From contig NW_025932782.1 of assembly GCF_000764305.2 (NCBI RefSeq), positions 35,173-99,172 on the forward strand: DNA of 64,000 bases, written 5' to 3'. The position numbers and the translations under genes were made by a program. Positions within the stretch are counted from its first letter, which is position 1, and every line of letters starts with the position of its first letter. The notes under the pieces were generated by a model. That model had not been told where the DNA came from. It made no database searches and was given only the letters and a program-made list of their open reading frames with translations. This stretch comes from Hyalella azteca (taxonomy: Eukaryota; Arthropoda; Malacostraca; Amphipoda; Hyalellidae). Below are positions 1 through 9,938 of the stretch, in pieces.

Positions 1-185
1 TAAAGTTTACTGTTCAAAAATCCGTTCCAACTCAAATTTAGCATGAAGGCTCGCATTCAATTTTATTTAAATTTAGAGCGAACATTAAATTTTTAATTGC
101 CTCAAATTTTCACTTGCTTAATGAGAATCCTTGGTAAGGGTAGACCTTCAATTATAAGTTCGCAGTCTTACGCTCAACTAATATT

Positions 186-540
186 CTATGGTTTTAAACC
201 CATGGGTTAGGCTTTAAAACCCCGAAAAAGCCTTATTCTATGGTTTTTAAACCCATGGGTTTGGCTTTAAACCCCCGAAAAAGCCTTATTCTATGGTTTT
301 AAACCATGGGTTTGGCTTTAAAACCCCGAAAAGCCTTATTCTATGGTTTTCAAACCATGAGTTTGGCTTTAAAACCCCGAAAAAGCCTTATTCTGTTTTT
401 AAAATCATGAATTTGGCTTTAAAACCCCGAGAAAGCCTTATTCTATGTTTTTAAAACCATGGGTTTGGCTTTAAAACCCCGAAAAAGCCTTATTCTATGG
501 TTTTAAACCCATGGTTTGGTTTTAAAACCCCCGAAAAATT
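186..540 (+). repeat. tandem repeat, ~54-60 bp unit, about 6-7 copies
   Basis: Units share the core gccttattctatggtttt followed by aaacccatgggtttggcttt and aaaaccccgaaaaa. Copies differ by small indels. It lies in a Hip1 intron. Confidence 0.9.
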
Positions 541-547
541 GGGTTGT

Positions 548-715
548 TGCAGTGGAGGCTCTCTAAGGATCTCTAAGTTATACAACTGAAGGATCAGTGA
601 AGGATCTCATACAGTGAAGGATCTCATACAGTGAAGGATCTCATACAGTGAAGGATCTCTAAGTAATACAACTGAAGGATCAGTGAAGGATCTCTAAGTA
701 ATACAACTTAAGTAA
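548..715 (+). repeat. short tandem repeat of gaaggatctc-type units
   Basis: Units gtgaaggatctcataca and ctctaagtaatacaactgaa alternate 8-10 times. The array ends just upstream of the tentative exon acceptor at 729. Confidence 0.85.
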
Positions 716-729
716 TTGGTTTGCTGCAG

Positions 730-868
730 GTGAGCGTGCAGCAACGCTGCACTGAGGACCGCGTTGCAGCATGCGTCTCGTCCTGTGCTGCAGGCTGTGC
801 TGCACTGCTGACTCTTGCACTGCAGCATTCGCGGTCTGATCAGCACGCTGAACTCCGCAGCACTCCAG
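730..868 (+). CDS. Hip1: tentative Hip1 exon upstream of the I/LWEQ module
   Basis: GC-rich island in an AT-rich setting. Acceptor ttgctgcag before 730 and donor CCAG|gtcagt after 868. The phase-0 frame is open for 46 codons (VSVQQRCTEDRVAACVSS...). It ends in phase 1, which joins the next exon (G|AA TTC ACG) without a stop. Alanine/leucine-rich helical content suits this region of the family, but sequence conservation there is low. The exon's last bases and donor recur in the tandem array that follows. It could be a repeat artefact. Confidence 0.5.
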
Positions 869-3800
869 GTCAGTGTGCAGCATTTTCAGCATGTGCTATA
901 CCGTATTATAAAGGAGTATATGTACACTTGAGCTCAGTAGTACATATCAGAGTCTACACTATAGACGGCCTACGCTACCTGGAGCACTCCAGGTCAGTGT
1001 GCAGCATTTTCAGCGTGTGCTTTGTGCTGTTTTATAAAGTAGTATCTGTACACTTGAGCTCAGTAGTACATATCAGATTGAACACATCGCTATCTTGAGC
1101 ATTCCACGTCAGCGTGCAGCATTTTCAGCATATGCTATACCGTATTATAAAGGAGAAGTGTGCACTTGAGCTCAATATGGTACATATCAGAGTGCACATT
1201 TCGCTACCTGGAGCACTCCAGGTCAGTGTGCAGCATTTTCAGCATGTGCTATACCGTATTACAAAGGACTGTGTGTCCTTTTGAGCTCAGTAGTACATAT
1301 CAGAGTGCAAACTTCGCTACTTGTTTTGTGATCACCCTCGTGTTAAATGGCGAAGGCCAGTTAGTTCTTAACTCCGAACTAACCAACGAGTAGGACCTTA
1401 GTCAAACACTTTAACTAACATGTAGGATGTTAATCTTAACGGGTTTAGTTGCACGGGTTTTAATGGACGAAACCCATTGCTATAAAAGTGAAACCATGCA
1501 TTACGTGCATAAAGCATTACATGCACTGTACCATAGCGATTATGACCTATTTCACGCTCTAGTGCTTTGGTCGGGTCGCTCGTTCTGGTGGTCCAATAAA
1601 ACATAGTTCAGGGAACAGTGAAATCTTATTATTCAAATCCAGTCAAAATTGCTCGTTCACAGCCAAACTTGTAGCAAGAGCAGCATGATCGAGCACGACA
1701 TGCGTCCAAGCTCCTCACTAGAGTAATTCAAACTACTAACTATTGTATCAACTCGCCGCTGGCAAAATACTCATCTTGAGCCACCAAAAAATCCGCTAAA
1801 CTAAACGTAAATGACAAAACTGAAATTGCCGCCAGAAAATTTGATAATAGTTGATTTATTTACATGAAAATATAAGAAAAAAGTTCAAAATTTCAAATTT
1901 GATAAGGCTAGAGTGAAAGAAACTTGAAACAAAACAATGCAAAAAATATTCCCGTTCTCATGTTGTTATCCCATGCTTGATAAACTTATGATTTAATCAA
2001 TCAAGTTATCCTAAGTCTGAAAAGATTCCAATTCTGCCCACAACAGTGCAGCTTGATAAAAAGCTACCATCACCGTGTTCAATCACACTACGTGTAATTC
2101 TCGCTTACTTAACTCGTAACTCTCGTAACTTACTCTATGGTTATTCTATTTGTTCTTGTTCACTATTTTTTCACGCTCACTTCTTCCAGTGATTCCGCAC
2201 AGTCCTGAGCTCAGGACTTGTCTATCAAAGAGTGATCTATTACGTATTATTAATTATTAAAAATTACGTATTATTAAAAAATGTGAAACACGCATCCTAA
2301 ATTTCGTAATTTTGATTGGGCAAGAATTCTCACTCGGTAAAAAAATTCACCATTCCTTAAATCACAGAATTTGCCGTTAATACCGAAATTCGCTCATTCT
2401 AAATAATAATTTTCTTCCTATAAAGTCTGGAAAAGTAAAGTAAATAAATTCTTATTTTTCTCCCCTCCAGAATTCACGCTGGTATTCGAGCCAATCATCA
2501 CTGGCTGCCTGGAGAGGCTGCCGCCGATCATCAGCCAATACTTCACAGCCAGCCAGTCAGTGTCAGCCGCTCCTGAGCTCATCAGCCAGCTGGCTGAGTA
2601 CAGCCACAGCACAGCCAGCTTTGTGCTCTACGCCACAGCCGCCTCACATGTGGCTGCAGATATCGAGATGGCGCAAGGTTACTTATTCAAATTTCATATA
2701 AATAAATGAGAAAACCTTTAATTAAAAAACAATTAAAAAAACATAATTAAGGATAATGAAATATTAATTTTTCTGACACTTATTCACTACAAGTCAACGA
2801 ATCATCTCTATCGAGATGGCGCAAAGTTACTTATTTAAATTTACCACAAATATATGAGCATACGTTTTGTACATAATTAAGGCTTATGAAATGTTAATTT
2901 TCTTAAACTTCTATAATCACTACAAGTTAATGAAGCATCTCGAATTGAAATATTTTTTAACATAAATATATGAGCATACGTTTTGTACATAATTGAGGCT
3001 AATGAAATGTTAATTTTTTCTTAAACTTCTATATTCACTAAAAGTTATTGAAGCGCCTCTAATTAAAACAATTGATGTTGAAGCGAACGCATGAAGGTCA
3101 TGACTGGGTTGATTCAATAATATTCATATTCAATAATAGTACATATTCAATCTTATTCATATTCAATAATAGTACAACTTCAATAATATTCATGTTCTAT
3201 AATATTTATGAATAATGTTAATGCCCAAATGTGTATCAAAAAGTGTATAAATTCTATTTATTATTCTATTTATTCACAAAAGTGTATCAAAATTGTATAG
3301 CGAACTTAGGAGGAACTTAGGAACTTACATTTACATACATAACATAGGGACATACATTTACAATTGAGGAACTTAGGTCGCATGTGTAACTGTATCTGCA
3401 CTCAATAAAATAAGTGAATTTTTGTCTTATTAGCGATGCATCTCATGCCCTTGTGTAAGTAACCGAAGCTTGGTCGGGCTAAAAGAAAATGTGTCACTAT
3501 TTAAACAATATTACACATTATTTTTCTGAGTGATCGTATGTATTAATTCGCTTGCCTTGCGTAGTGTGTCTGTGTAGGGATGTCAGACTCTAAGTAATAC
3601 AAGCCACACACAGAGCACACAGGCTGGTGTCGCGCTGTGTGGACACGAGTTTAAACAATATTACACATTATTTTTTCTGAGTGATCGTATGTATTAATTC
3701 GCTTGCCTTGCGTAGTGTGTCTGTGTAGGGATGTCAGGCTCTAAGTAATACAAGCCACACACAGAGCACACAGGCTAGTGTCGCGCTGTGTGGACACGAG

Positions 3801-6800
3801 CGTGTGTGTGGAGGACGCGGCGGAGGCCGTGGAGCGCGAGATGGACGCCATGACGCGGGCCATCGCTGAGGCCACGGAGGCCACCGCCGCCATCTTGGCC
3901 GCCGCTAGGAAGGATCAGACTGGCCTCAAGCTCCAGGTTACAATAATTAAATTAATATTATAGTTTATTGATTAAATATCTTAACATTATTTATTACTGA
4001 CATGTTATATACCTATTGATTAAATATCTTATCAACATTATTTATTACTGACATATTAACCCATAACCTTGGGTTTTGGAGGGACTGTCGTAAAGCAAAT
4101 TTTTACAACGTATTTTTTCCTGAAATTTTATTATTAATATTTTGTCCAGCTGCAGCCAAAACAAAAAATTTTATTTTTTTGCGCATTTAAGTTGGAATTT
4201 CCCCGGTGATTGGAGAATTAATTTTTGTTATAACTTGGAGAATCATTTGAGGCGTGTCAGAGTGAAGATGGTCTGCCTGTAATGTTATTATTGCTGGTGA
4301 CATCATTTCTGGTTGATGATTAAAACTTATTTTGGGTTGTCGGTGATTTTGGTTGACGGTTGACAAGTGTTTTGGGTTGTACTTCAGACGCTGGTTGCCG
4401 ACCAAGGCACCAATGGTATTGTGGTGTACATAACAACATTGCAGTGATGGTGGTGTACATAACAACTGTACAGTACAGTGTTGCAGTGATGGTGGTGCTA
4501 ATAATACTTATTCTGAGGTTAACTCACCAAGAGTGATGCTGTGTAGTTCTCTGGTTTAGTAACTGAAAATAATTTTTATTCAGATTGATAACACAGTCCT
4601 GATTTGGCCTTAATGAGAATGTTATTCGTTTTCTTGTGATTACACTATAATAATACCGTGAAATTTATACGGTACCAATAATATAAAGTGCATTGTGCTC
4701 TTACATGATGCGATATGTGTTGTTAGGTAAATCGTAACGTTACCTGCTTATAATATAATTTATATGTTGATAGATGATAGAATTATCATCATATGTATGT
4801 TAACTGTAATTACGATGATATGTCTCAGGTGAACGAGTCGCTGCTGGGTGTGTAGAGTTATCATTATATTGATGGTAGAGTTATCATTGTAATGATGATA
4901 GTTATCATTATCATGGTGTTATAATTACGCTGACGTGTCTCAGGTGAACGAGTCGCTGCTGGGTGTGTGCATGGAGCTGCTGAGCGCCGTGCAGGTGCTG
5001 GTGGTGCGTGCAGCGCACCTGCAGCAGGAGGTCGTGCAGAAGGGCAGGGGCGGCGCCAGTCCTAAGGACTTCTACAAGAGGAACCACCGCTGGACCCAGG
5101 GTCTTATCTCGGGGGCTAAGGCCGTCGCCATCGCAGCCCAGGCACTCATGTTCGTCTGCAGGATAATAGTAGTAGTTCCTCAATAGTTATATAGTAGTAG
5201 TTCCTCAATAGTTATATAGTAGTAGTTCCTCAATAGTTCCTCAATTTATGTCCACATATTCGATGTAGCAGCTGATGGATGGGGTGCGGGATGTGAGGGG
5301 AGAATGGGAGGGAAAGTGTGAGAGAAGGATGTGGCCTTATAAATGTTATTGGCAGACTTTGTTCGGATACGTAAGGTAAATGCTTAACGGGTGTAGGTTG
5401 ATGTGGCTTGGTGATGAAGGCAGACGGGTCTGTGGATGGGTTGTGCATGGTGAATATGAGCTTTGAACAATATATTCTAAATAACTATTCGTGCTATTTC
5501 GTAAGCCTAATCAGTGTCAAACATATTTTGAAGCCCGAGGCTATAATCTCCCGGCGGAGGGCTGAACAGATCCAATGGAGTGACAGAATCGCATACGACT
5601 GGGAGGCCTTATCTTTATGTAACTTAGTCAAACCACTATTATCATGTAAAAAATATTCTACTACCCACAAACTGTGAGCTGTGGTGGTGCAGTGTTGAGA
5701 GACTCTGTCTCTCGCACACAGCTCCCAGGTTCGAGTCCCACTGCATGAGGACAAGTTCTACCGGGAAGCTCAGCTCATGGTCAACTCAGCCATTCATCCA
5801 ACTCTGGTTGATAAATGAGTACCTGACTTGTCCAGGGTGTTGTGTAATGCAACCAAATGGTTCTGGCGGGTCAGCGAGCCAGTGATGGTCGTAGAACTAC
5901 CAGTGGTACCAAGTGCCCGGAAAAACTGACCTATCACCCCCCTCCCTAGTCGCCACTGCCAGGATGGCAAAAATAAGCCAAAAAGGGTAATTACACACAC
6001 ACCCACAAACATGGCTGGTTCGCAGTGTTCGCTTCACCTCGTACTCCATCGTTATAAGAGCAGTTATAATTATATAACCTGTTACTTATGACTCCCTGTT
6101 GATGGTACAGGAGCGCGGCAGACGCGGTGGTGTGTAAGGGCGGCAGGTTCGAGGAGGTGATGGTGTCGTCCCGGGAGATCGCGGCGTCGTCCATGCAGTT
6201 GGTGATGGCGTCCCGCGTGAAGGCGGAGCCTGGCAGCGCCGCCCTCGCCGCCCTCAACACCGCCGCTAAGACCATCTCTACCCTCGCCGGTACCCTCGTC
6301 GCTACTGCAGAGAACGCCAGGGACCAAGTCGCCAGTGGTAGGTCCTCGTGAAGACTGGTTCGTGGGGGAGGATGGATGATTTAGTTGTAAAAGTTGGTCT
6401 GGAGTGGTGGGTAGTGTGTGGAAGGGTTGCGTCTATATAATCATTAATGGTGGGTTCCTGAGAAGGATGCAGTGAGTGGATAAATCTGGTTTTCGCGTGG
6501 CAGATTTGATGCGAGGTTGAATCTTTTGTAGGCGTTTGCTAAACCGGATTAGAATAAGTGGTAAAAACACAAGCTCCTACATCACCAGTGCCATGAATAT
6601 GCATGCTAACACTACTTTATTTTAAACGTCGCCTAAACCTACCACCAATAACACAACTGTAGTGACAACATTATCTCCCATGCAACGCGATACGTTGTCC
6701 AATACCTCAACTAGAAACACCTTATCTCCCATGCAACACTATACGTTACCCAATACTGCAATCATTAACATGGCTCCAAGAAACGCAATTGTTTATGACG

Positions 6801-7277
6801 TGTTGCCGCGCCCCCTCAGATGACCTAGACTTCTCGTCGCTGTCGCTGCACCAGACCAAGCGGCTGGAGATGGACGCGCTCGTGAAGGTCCTCGAGGCCG
6901 AGAAGAAGCTGGAGGAACAGCGCGAGAAGCTGGCACATCTACGGCGACATCACTACCAGATGGCGGGACAGGTGAGGGCGGGTGGTGGGGCAGGTGAGGG
7001 CGGGTGGTGGGGAAAGAAAGGGCAGGTGGGGAAGGTAAGGGCGGGTGGCAGGGGAGGTGAGGGCGGGGGTGGTACTGTAGGAAGTGAGACCTGTTAGATC
7101 TATATGGCATCGAACTAATAGTCTAGTCTAGGGTTGGATGATGAGAGACAGTCTGGCTAGTACAGTATTTTTCTGAGGTAGTCACGCTATTACAGTGTAG
7201 TTTTAGGTGAATTTCAACTTGTAATGTAAGAGCTAATCGAAGTATTTCTGATCGTGCAGGCTGAAGACCCGCAGTAA
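730..7277 (+). CDS. Hip1: Hip1/HIP1R-like clathrin-actin adaptor, 3' exons (partial gene)
   Basis: Spliced C-terminal part of a huntingtin-interacting protein 1 family gene. Family members link clathrin coats and PI(4,5)P2 membranes to F-actin during endocytosis. Exons: 730-868 (tentative), 2471-2677, 3779-3936, 4944-5149, 6111-6337, 6820-6971, 7260-7277; all phases join, giving 368 residues with the tentative exon. The I/LWEQ (THATCH) actin-binding domain is recognisable by its blocks: VNESLLGVCMELLSAVQVLV; RWTQGLISGAKAVA; EEVMVSSREIAASSMQLV; then the QTKRLEMDALVKVLEAEKKL helix. The last is the C-terminal dimerisation coiled coil. The N-terminal ANTH/ENTH domain and main coiled coil must lie left of the window. 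Whether it is closer to HIP1 or HIP1R cannot be told from this part. Several of its junctions are duplicated locally (see findings). Confidence 0.9.
848..1320 (+). repeat. four ~113-124 bp tandem units carrying a donor-like junction
   Basis: Cores cactccaggtcagtgtgcag (one diverged) occur near 861, 985, 1100 and 1213. Each is followed by ttttcagcatgtgctatacc and acttgagctcagtagtacat. Most have a local CTGGAG/CTCCAG inverted repeat. The CCAG|gtcagt in each unit matches the putative donor at 868/869. Confidence 0.88.
1321..2470. other. Hip1 intron, no recognised element
   Basis: AT-rich intronic sequence with short runs of repeated TTATTA near 2250. I see no exon, RNA gene or transposon in it. 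Confidence 0.5.
2471..2677 (+). CDS. Hip1: Hip1 exon, helical region before I/LWEQ
   Basis: Acceptor ctccag, donor CAAG|gttact. The frame reads EFTLVFEPIITGCLERLPPI, then an Ala/Ser-rich helix ending SHVAADIEMAQ. Entry and exit are both phase 1. It resembles the segment just upstream of the THATCH core in HIP1 proteins. The exon tail and donor are repeated 148 bp downstream at 2809. Confidence 0.8.
2661..3070 (+). repeat. donor-anchored tandem duplication, ~126-148 bp period
   Basis: The exon tail and donor tatcgagatggcgcaaggtt recur at 2809 with one change (gcaaagtt). The intron sequence that follows (aaatatatgagcatacgttt, acataattaaggctaatgaa) recurs at about 2850, 2960 and 3000. The first unit begins inside the Hip1 exon. 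Confidence 0.8.
3499..3801 (+). repeat. 151-bp tandem duplication spanning the acceptor and start of a Hip1 exon
   Basis: Two near-identical copies begin tttaaacaatattacacatt at 3499 and 3650, and both run through cgctgtgtggacacgag. Only the second continues as exon. The first carries ggctgg where the functional copy has ggctag, so its AG is lost. Confidence 0.93.
3779..3936 (+). CDS. Hip1: Hip1 exon, first I/LWEQ helix
   Basis: Acceptor ggctag|TG. Choosing the AG five bases upstream would read straight into TAG, so this acceptor decides the exon start. The frame contains VEREMDAMTRAIAEATEAT and ends DQTGLKLQ, the conserved run into the core (KEMAAT/GVKLE-like in other family members). Donor CTCCAG|gttaca, phase 0. 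Confidence 0.88.
4813..4855 (+). pseudogene. truncated duplicate of a Hip1 acceptor and exon start
   Basis: tgtctcag|gtgaacgagtcg and ctgctgggtgtgt are copied from the true exon start 115 bp downstream. The copy then breaks off into gtgtag. If spliced, it would read VNESLLGV then stop. Confidence 0.88.
4944..5149 (+). CDS. Hip1: Hip1 exon, I/LWEQ core blocks 1-2
   Basis: Acceptor gtctcag|GTGAAC. The frame includes the core block, GRGGASPKDFYKRNHRW and TQGLISGAKAVAIAAQALM. This is the most strongly conserved HIP1-family stretch in the window. Donor CTCAT|gttcgt is non-optimal but is the only one giving phase 2, which the next exon needs (AT|G, then SAADAVVCKGG). Confidence 0.95.
5163..5245 (+). 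repeat. ~25-bp tandem repeat just inside a Hip1 intron
   Basis: Units of atagtagtagttcctcaat plus agttat, about three copies and a partial one, starting 14 bp after the donor at 5150. Confidence 0.88.
5680..6005 (+). mobile_element. tRNA-derived SINE
   Basis: Box A-like tggtgcagtgttgag and box B-like ggttcgagtcc are spaced as in a tRNA promoter, followed by a non-tRNA body and a CA-rich tail. No paired acceptor stem, so not a functional tRNA. Intronic in Hip1. Confidence 0.55.
6111..6337 (+). CDS. Hip1: Hip1 exon, I/LWEQ block 3
   Basis: Acceptor ggtacag. Reads SAADAVVCKGGRFEEVMVSS and REIAASSMQLVMASRVKAEP, then an Ala/Thr-rich helix ending ARDQVASG. Donor CCAGTG|gtaggt, phase 1. The C+G content is far higher than in the flanking introns. 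Confidence 0.93.
6820..6971 (+). CDS. Hip1: Hip1 exon, I/LWEQ block 4 and coiled-coil tail
   Basis: Acceptor cccctcag|AT. The frame DDLDFSSLSLHQTKRLEMDA continues into a heptad-like basic/acidic helix ending LRRHHYQMAGQ. Donor GGACAG|gtgagg. The G-rich intron start is a tandem run of donor-like units (6968-7075). Confidence 0.93.
6968..7078 (+). repeat. G-rich array of donor-like units after a Hip1 exon
   Basis: The authentic acag|gtgagggcgggtggt is followed by gcag|gtgagggcgggtggt, gcag|gtgggg, aag|gtaagggcgggtgg and gag|gtgagggcggggg. That is roughly five units with a G-rich spacer, each keeping a GT that could act as a donor. Confidence 0.85.
7260..7277 (+). CDS. Hip1: Hip1 terminal micro-exon
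   Basis: Acceptor atcgtgcag, then GCT GAA GAC CCG CAG TAA: AEDPQ and stop, in phase with the previous exon. The coding part is 18 nt, too short for ORF detection. Human HIP1 proteins also end shortly after the same HY..AG motif. Confidence 0.75.
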   Translation, partial: AEDPQ

Positions 7278-8802
7278 GACGACACGACGTGGCAACCACA
7301 ACTCGAATGCAGCGATCCTAAATGAACGCAAATGCTGCATCAGTGACTAAGATGGCAGGAATTTCCCATTGTTAATGCTGCTCTACACTAACTGCTACCA
7401 TTAAAGGAGCCGCCTCCATCTTTATTGCTGCTCTTTAAATTAAGGTATCGCTATGTCGCTGCCTCCCATGCGTGCCGGTGGCAAGACGAGGACGACGGGC
7501 AGAAGCGATGCTCATGGAGAAACACGATTGCTTTTAAGTCTCGCTCGGTGATAATTTATTAAATTAAGCGGTTAGTGGAATGTGCATGCCTTATTATATG
7601 TGTCTAAAATTTGACAAGATGTGGCTTGTACGTGATGGTGAGATTAGGTCCATTTCTCGTGCTGGGGTGAGATTTGGCACGTATGCAGCGAAGAGTAATT
7701 TGGATTTCTTAGTAGGGAAAATAAAGAGACCACACAACGAACTTCTACTTCGGTTTTGAAGCAACTGAAATTCACAGGCGTGAATTCGGTGAATGCATTA
7801 TCAGTTAACTCTTATCTGAATTTTTTCATGGTAACGAAGATGATAATGAACGCTCTAAACTTTTGCGACATGAGGTTGGACAATGAACCCACAAATGGAG
7901 ACAGTGAATTGAACCCTTTGGTTTGATAGGATTGTGATTCAACCACGTGGGAGAGGAGCGGTCTATGTTGCAATTTTTGACGGTAAGGGGTAGGTAAAAG
8001 ATAAGTGAACACATAAATCCCTCTGCAATATGGGATTAGGTGGATATTGTGTTGGGTTTAACTGGCAAGGTAACTAACTAGGGTTCAGTTGAGGGGTTGA
8101 GCAGGCAATACAACAAGGGTTCAGTTGAGGGCTTGAGCAGGCAGGCATGCTAGCAATGATTAAGTAACAATAATCGTATTTGATGCTTTAAAGATAAGTT
8201 TATAATCACCTTTCCCTCGTTTATATCTATTTTATAGAGGATACAATTTAAGACCATCCATGCCTGCAAGTGTCGTGGTTGGAACTTTACGCGTTAGACT
8301 TTCTCTTCAGTGTTCGTTTATAAAGTTCAATTCTATTTATATGAAGTTTACCTAATTGTGTTCCGTATACGCTTGAACTTTATTAGGAATTAAAACAAAA
8401 ATTCTTCTTCATCTATATTTATTTCTTTATTATCTATAAGTATTTTCTTCTATCATTGGATGAGGCTACAACTGTAGGATACTGACCAATGGCAATAATA
8501 CATTAACTGTATTACGTACAAGTAATATTTCTAATAGCTTAGCACAATAGCGTTTAAGTATTATTACTTAACTCTTCTCTTAAGACTTTCGCTGGACACG
8601 TTTACAGGAAACCTTATTCTTCCCGTGCGCTCTAACGCTTCTTTTTTCAGGACCAAACTAAGATGAAGAAGGAGGGAAAACGAACTTATGATAAATAATA
8701 AAATTTATGACTGAGTAGAGTACGCAATATTATTGAAATAATTGAATAAGAATACGTATATTAATTTATAATATTCATATGTCATGCTCACATGGAGGTC
8801 AG
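7278..8802. other. 3' UTR and intergenic sequence downstream of Hip1
   Basis: No further coding exon seen. Includes a short direct repeat near 8090-8140 (gggttcagttgaggg twice). Confidence 0.5.
7720..7725 (+). terminator. possible Hip1 poly(A) signal
   Basis: AATAAA about 440 bp after the Hip1 stop. An ATTAAA also occurs nearer, at 7402-7407. Position is the only support. Confidence 0.3.
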
Positions 8803-8947
8803 GGGCCATACTTTCAAAACTGGCTAAGTGAACGTAAGTACTTACGCTCTATTTTCTTGTCTGTGATTGGTGCATTTTGCTTGAAAGGCCGTCAATGATT
8901 GGCTGATGAATTTACGATCTCTTACCATACTTTGAAAGTATAGGCCC
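8803..8947. mobile_element. MITE family 1, copy 1
   Basis: About 145 bp with terminal inverted repeats gggccatactttcaaaa / tttgaaagtataggccc and an internal perfect palindrome cgtaagtacttacg. Its inverted partner is 116 bp away, and a third copy is at 59737. Confidence 0.82.
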
Positions 8948-9063
8948 AGGTCGCTGCCAATGACGGCATTTAGATACGTCAAACACTGTTATTTATATCA
9001 CTCCCTGATGGTGAAATGATAGGGGATGATGGTGCACATCATTCCACTATCAAATATGGTGCT

Positions 9064-9212
9064 GGGCCTATACTTTCCAAAAAAAAAGTTAAGAGATCGT
9101 AAGTTCATCAGCCAATCATTGACGGCCTTTCAAGCAGAATCCACCAATCACAGACAAGAAAATAGAGCGTAAGTACTTACGTTCACTTAGCGAGTTTTGA
9201 AAGTATGGCCCC
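9064..9212. mobile_element. MITE family 1, copy 2 (inverted to copy 1)
   Basis: Near-complete reverse complement of the preceding MITE with the same termini and cgtaagtacttacg palindrome. The pair can form a hairpin with ~145-bp arms and a 116-base loop. Confidence 0.82.
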
Positions 9213-9727
9213 TGGACACGATAGTAGTGACAGGATGATAGTGGAATTAAATAGTGACGGTAATGACAGTGGAGATGAATAGTGACGTCTATTACAGTGA
9301 AATTGATGCGACAGGACTGATGAGTTAGTTGAACTAAAAAGATCGGTAATGGGGTACAATTGAATTCCATATATACGGGTGTAAGGGGTGAATTCCATAC
9401 AATATATGAAATGGTGTAAACAGTAACAGGTAGGGAGAATATTCGACTGGAATGGCCGTTAGATGGGCGGAATAGTGGCTGGAATGAAGGGCCTTTGGAT
9501 TTAAAAGTTGATAATGTTTGGCAGTTAGAACGAACAGTGACGTGAATGGTGATAAGTGGTGATGAGAATGGTGTTCAGTTTTAATTGAATATTAAAACGA
9601 TCTAAAGTTAGTTGTGCGTATTGTTGTCATTTTACTTTAGTTTATTCTTGATGCAAAACTTATATTGATGCCTTATTGCCAGTAAGTACAGCGTGCAGCC
9701 TGTGCTTATGTTGAATGTTTGGTGCTA

Positions 9728-9938
9728 CACTGTTAGAAAAAACGGTGAAAAAACGGTCACACTGGCGTTCTAGTGGCCGGTCTCCCCGTGAAAATAAACT
9801 GTTTCGCCGTTTTTATCAGATGTTTTACGGATTTCTAGTGTTAAATTAGAATTAAAACGGCGACACGGTGTTTCTTTTCACGTGCCGACCGGCCACTGAA
9901 ACGCCGGTAATACCTTTAACGGTAATTTTCTAACAGTG
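9728..9938. mobile_element. MITE with CACTGTTAG termini and TA flanks
   Basis: Terminal inverted repeats cactgttagaaaa and ttttctaacagtg are flanked on both sides by TA, suggesting a Tc1/mariner-type target duplication. Inner halves are also partly complementary (aaacggtga.../ggccggtctc...gaccggccac). No transposase. Confidence 0.8.

Noticed and set aside
186..715. CRISPR-like regular repeats
   Set aside because: Plain head-to-tail tandem repeats without spacers, in a eukaryotic intron.
5683..5757. tRNA gene
   Set aside because: Box A/B spacing fits, but there is no acceptor stem or plausible anticodon arm; treated as a SINE.
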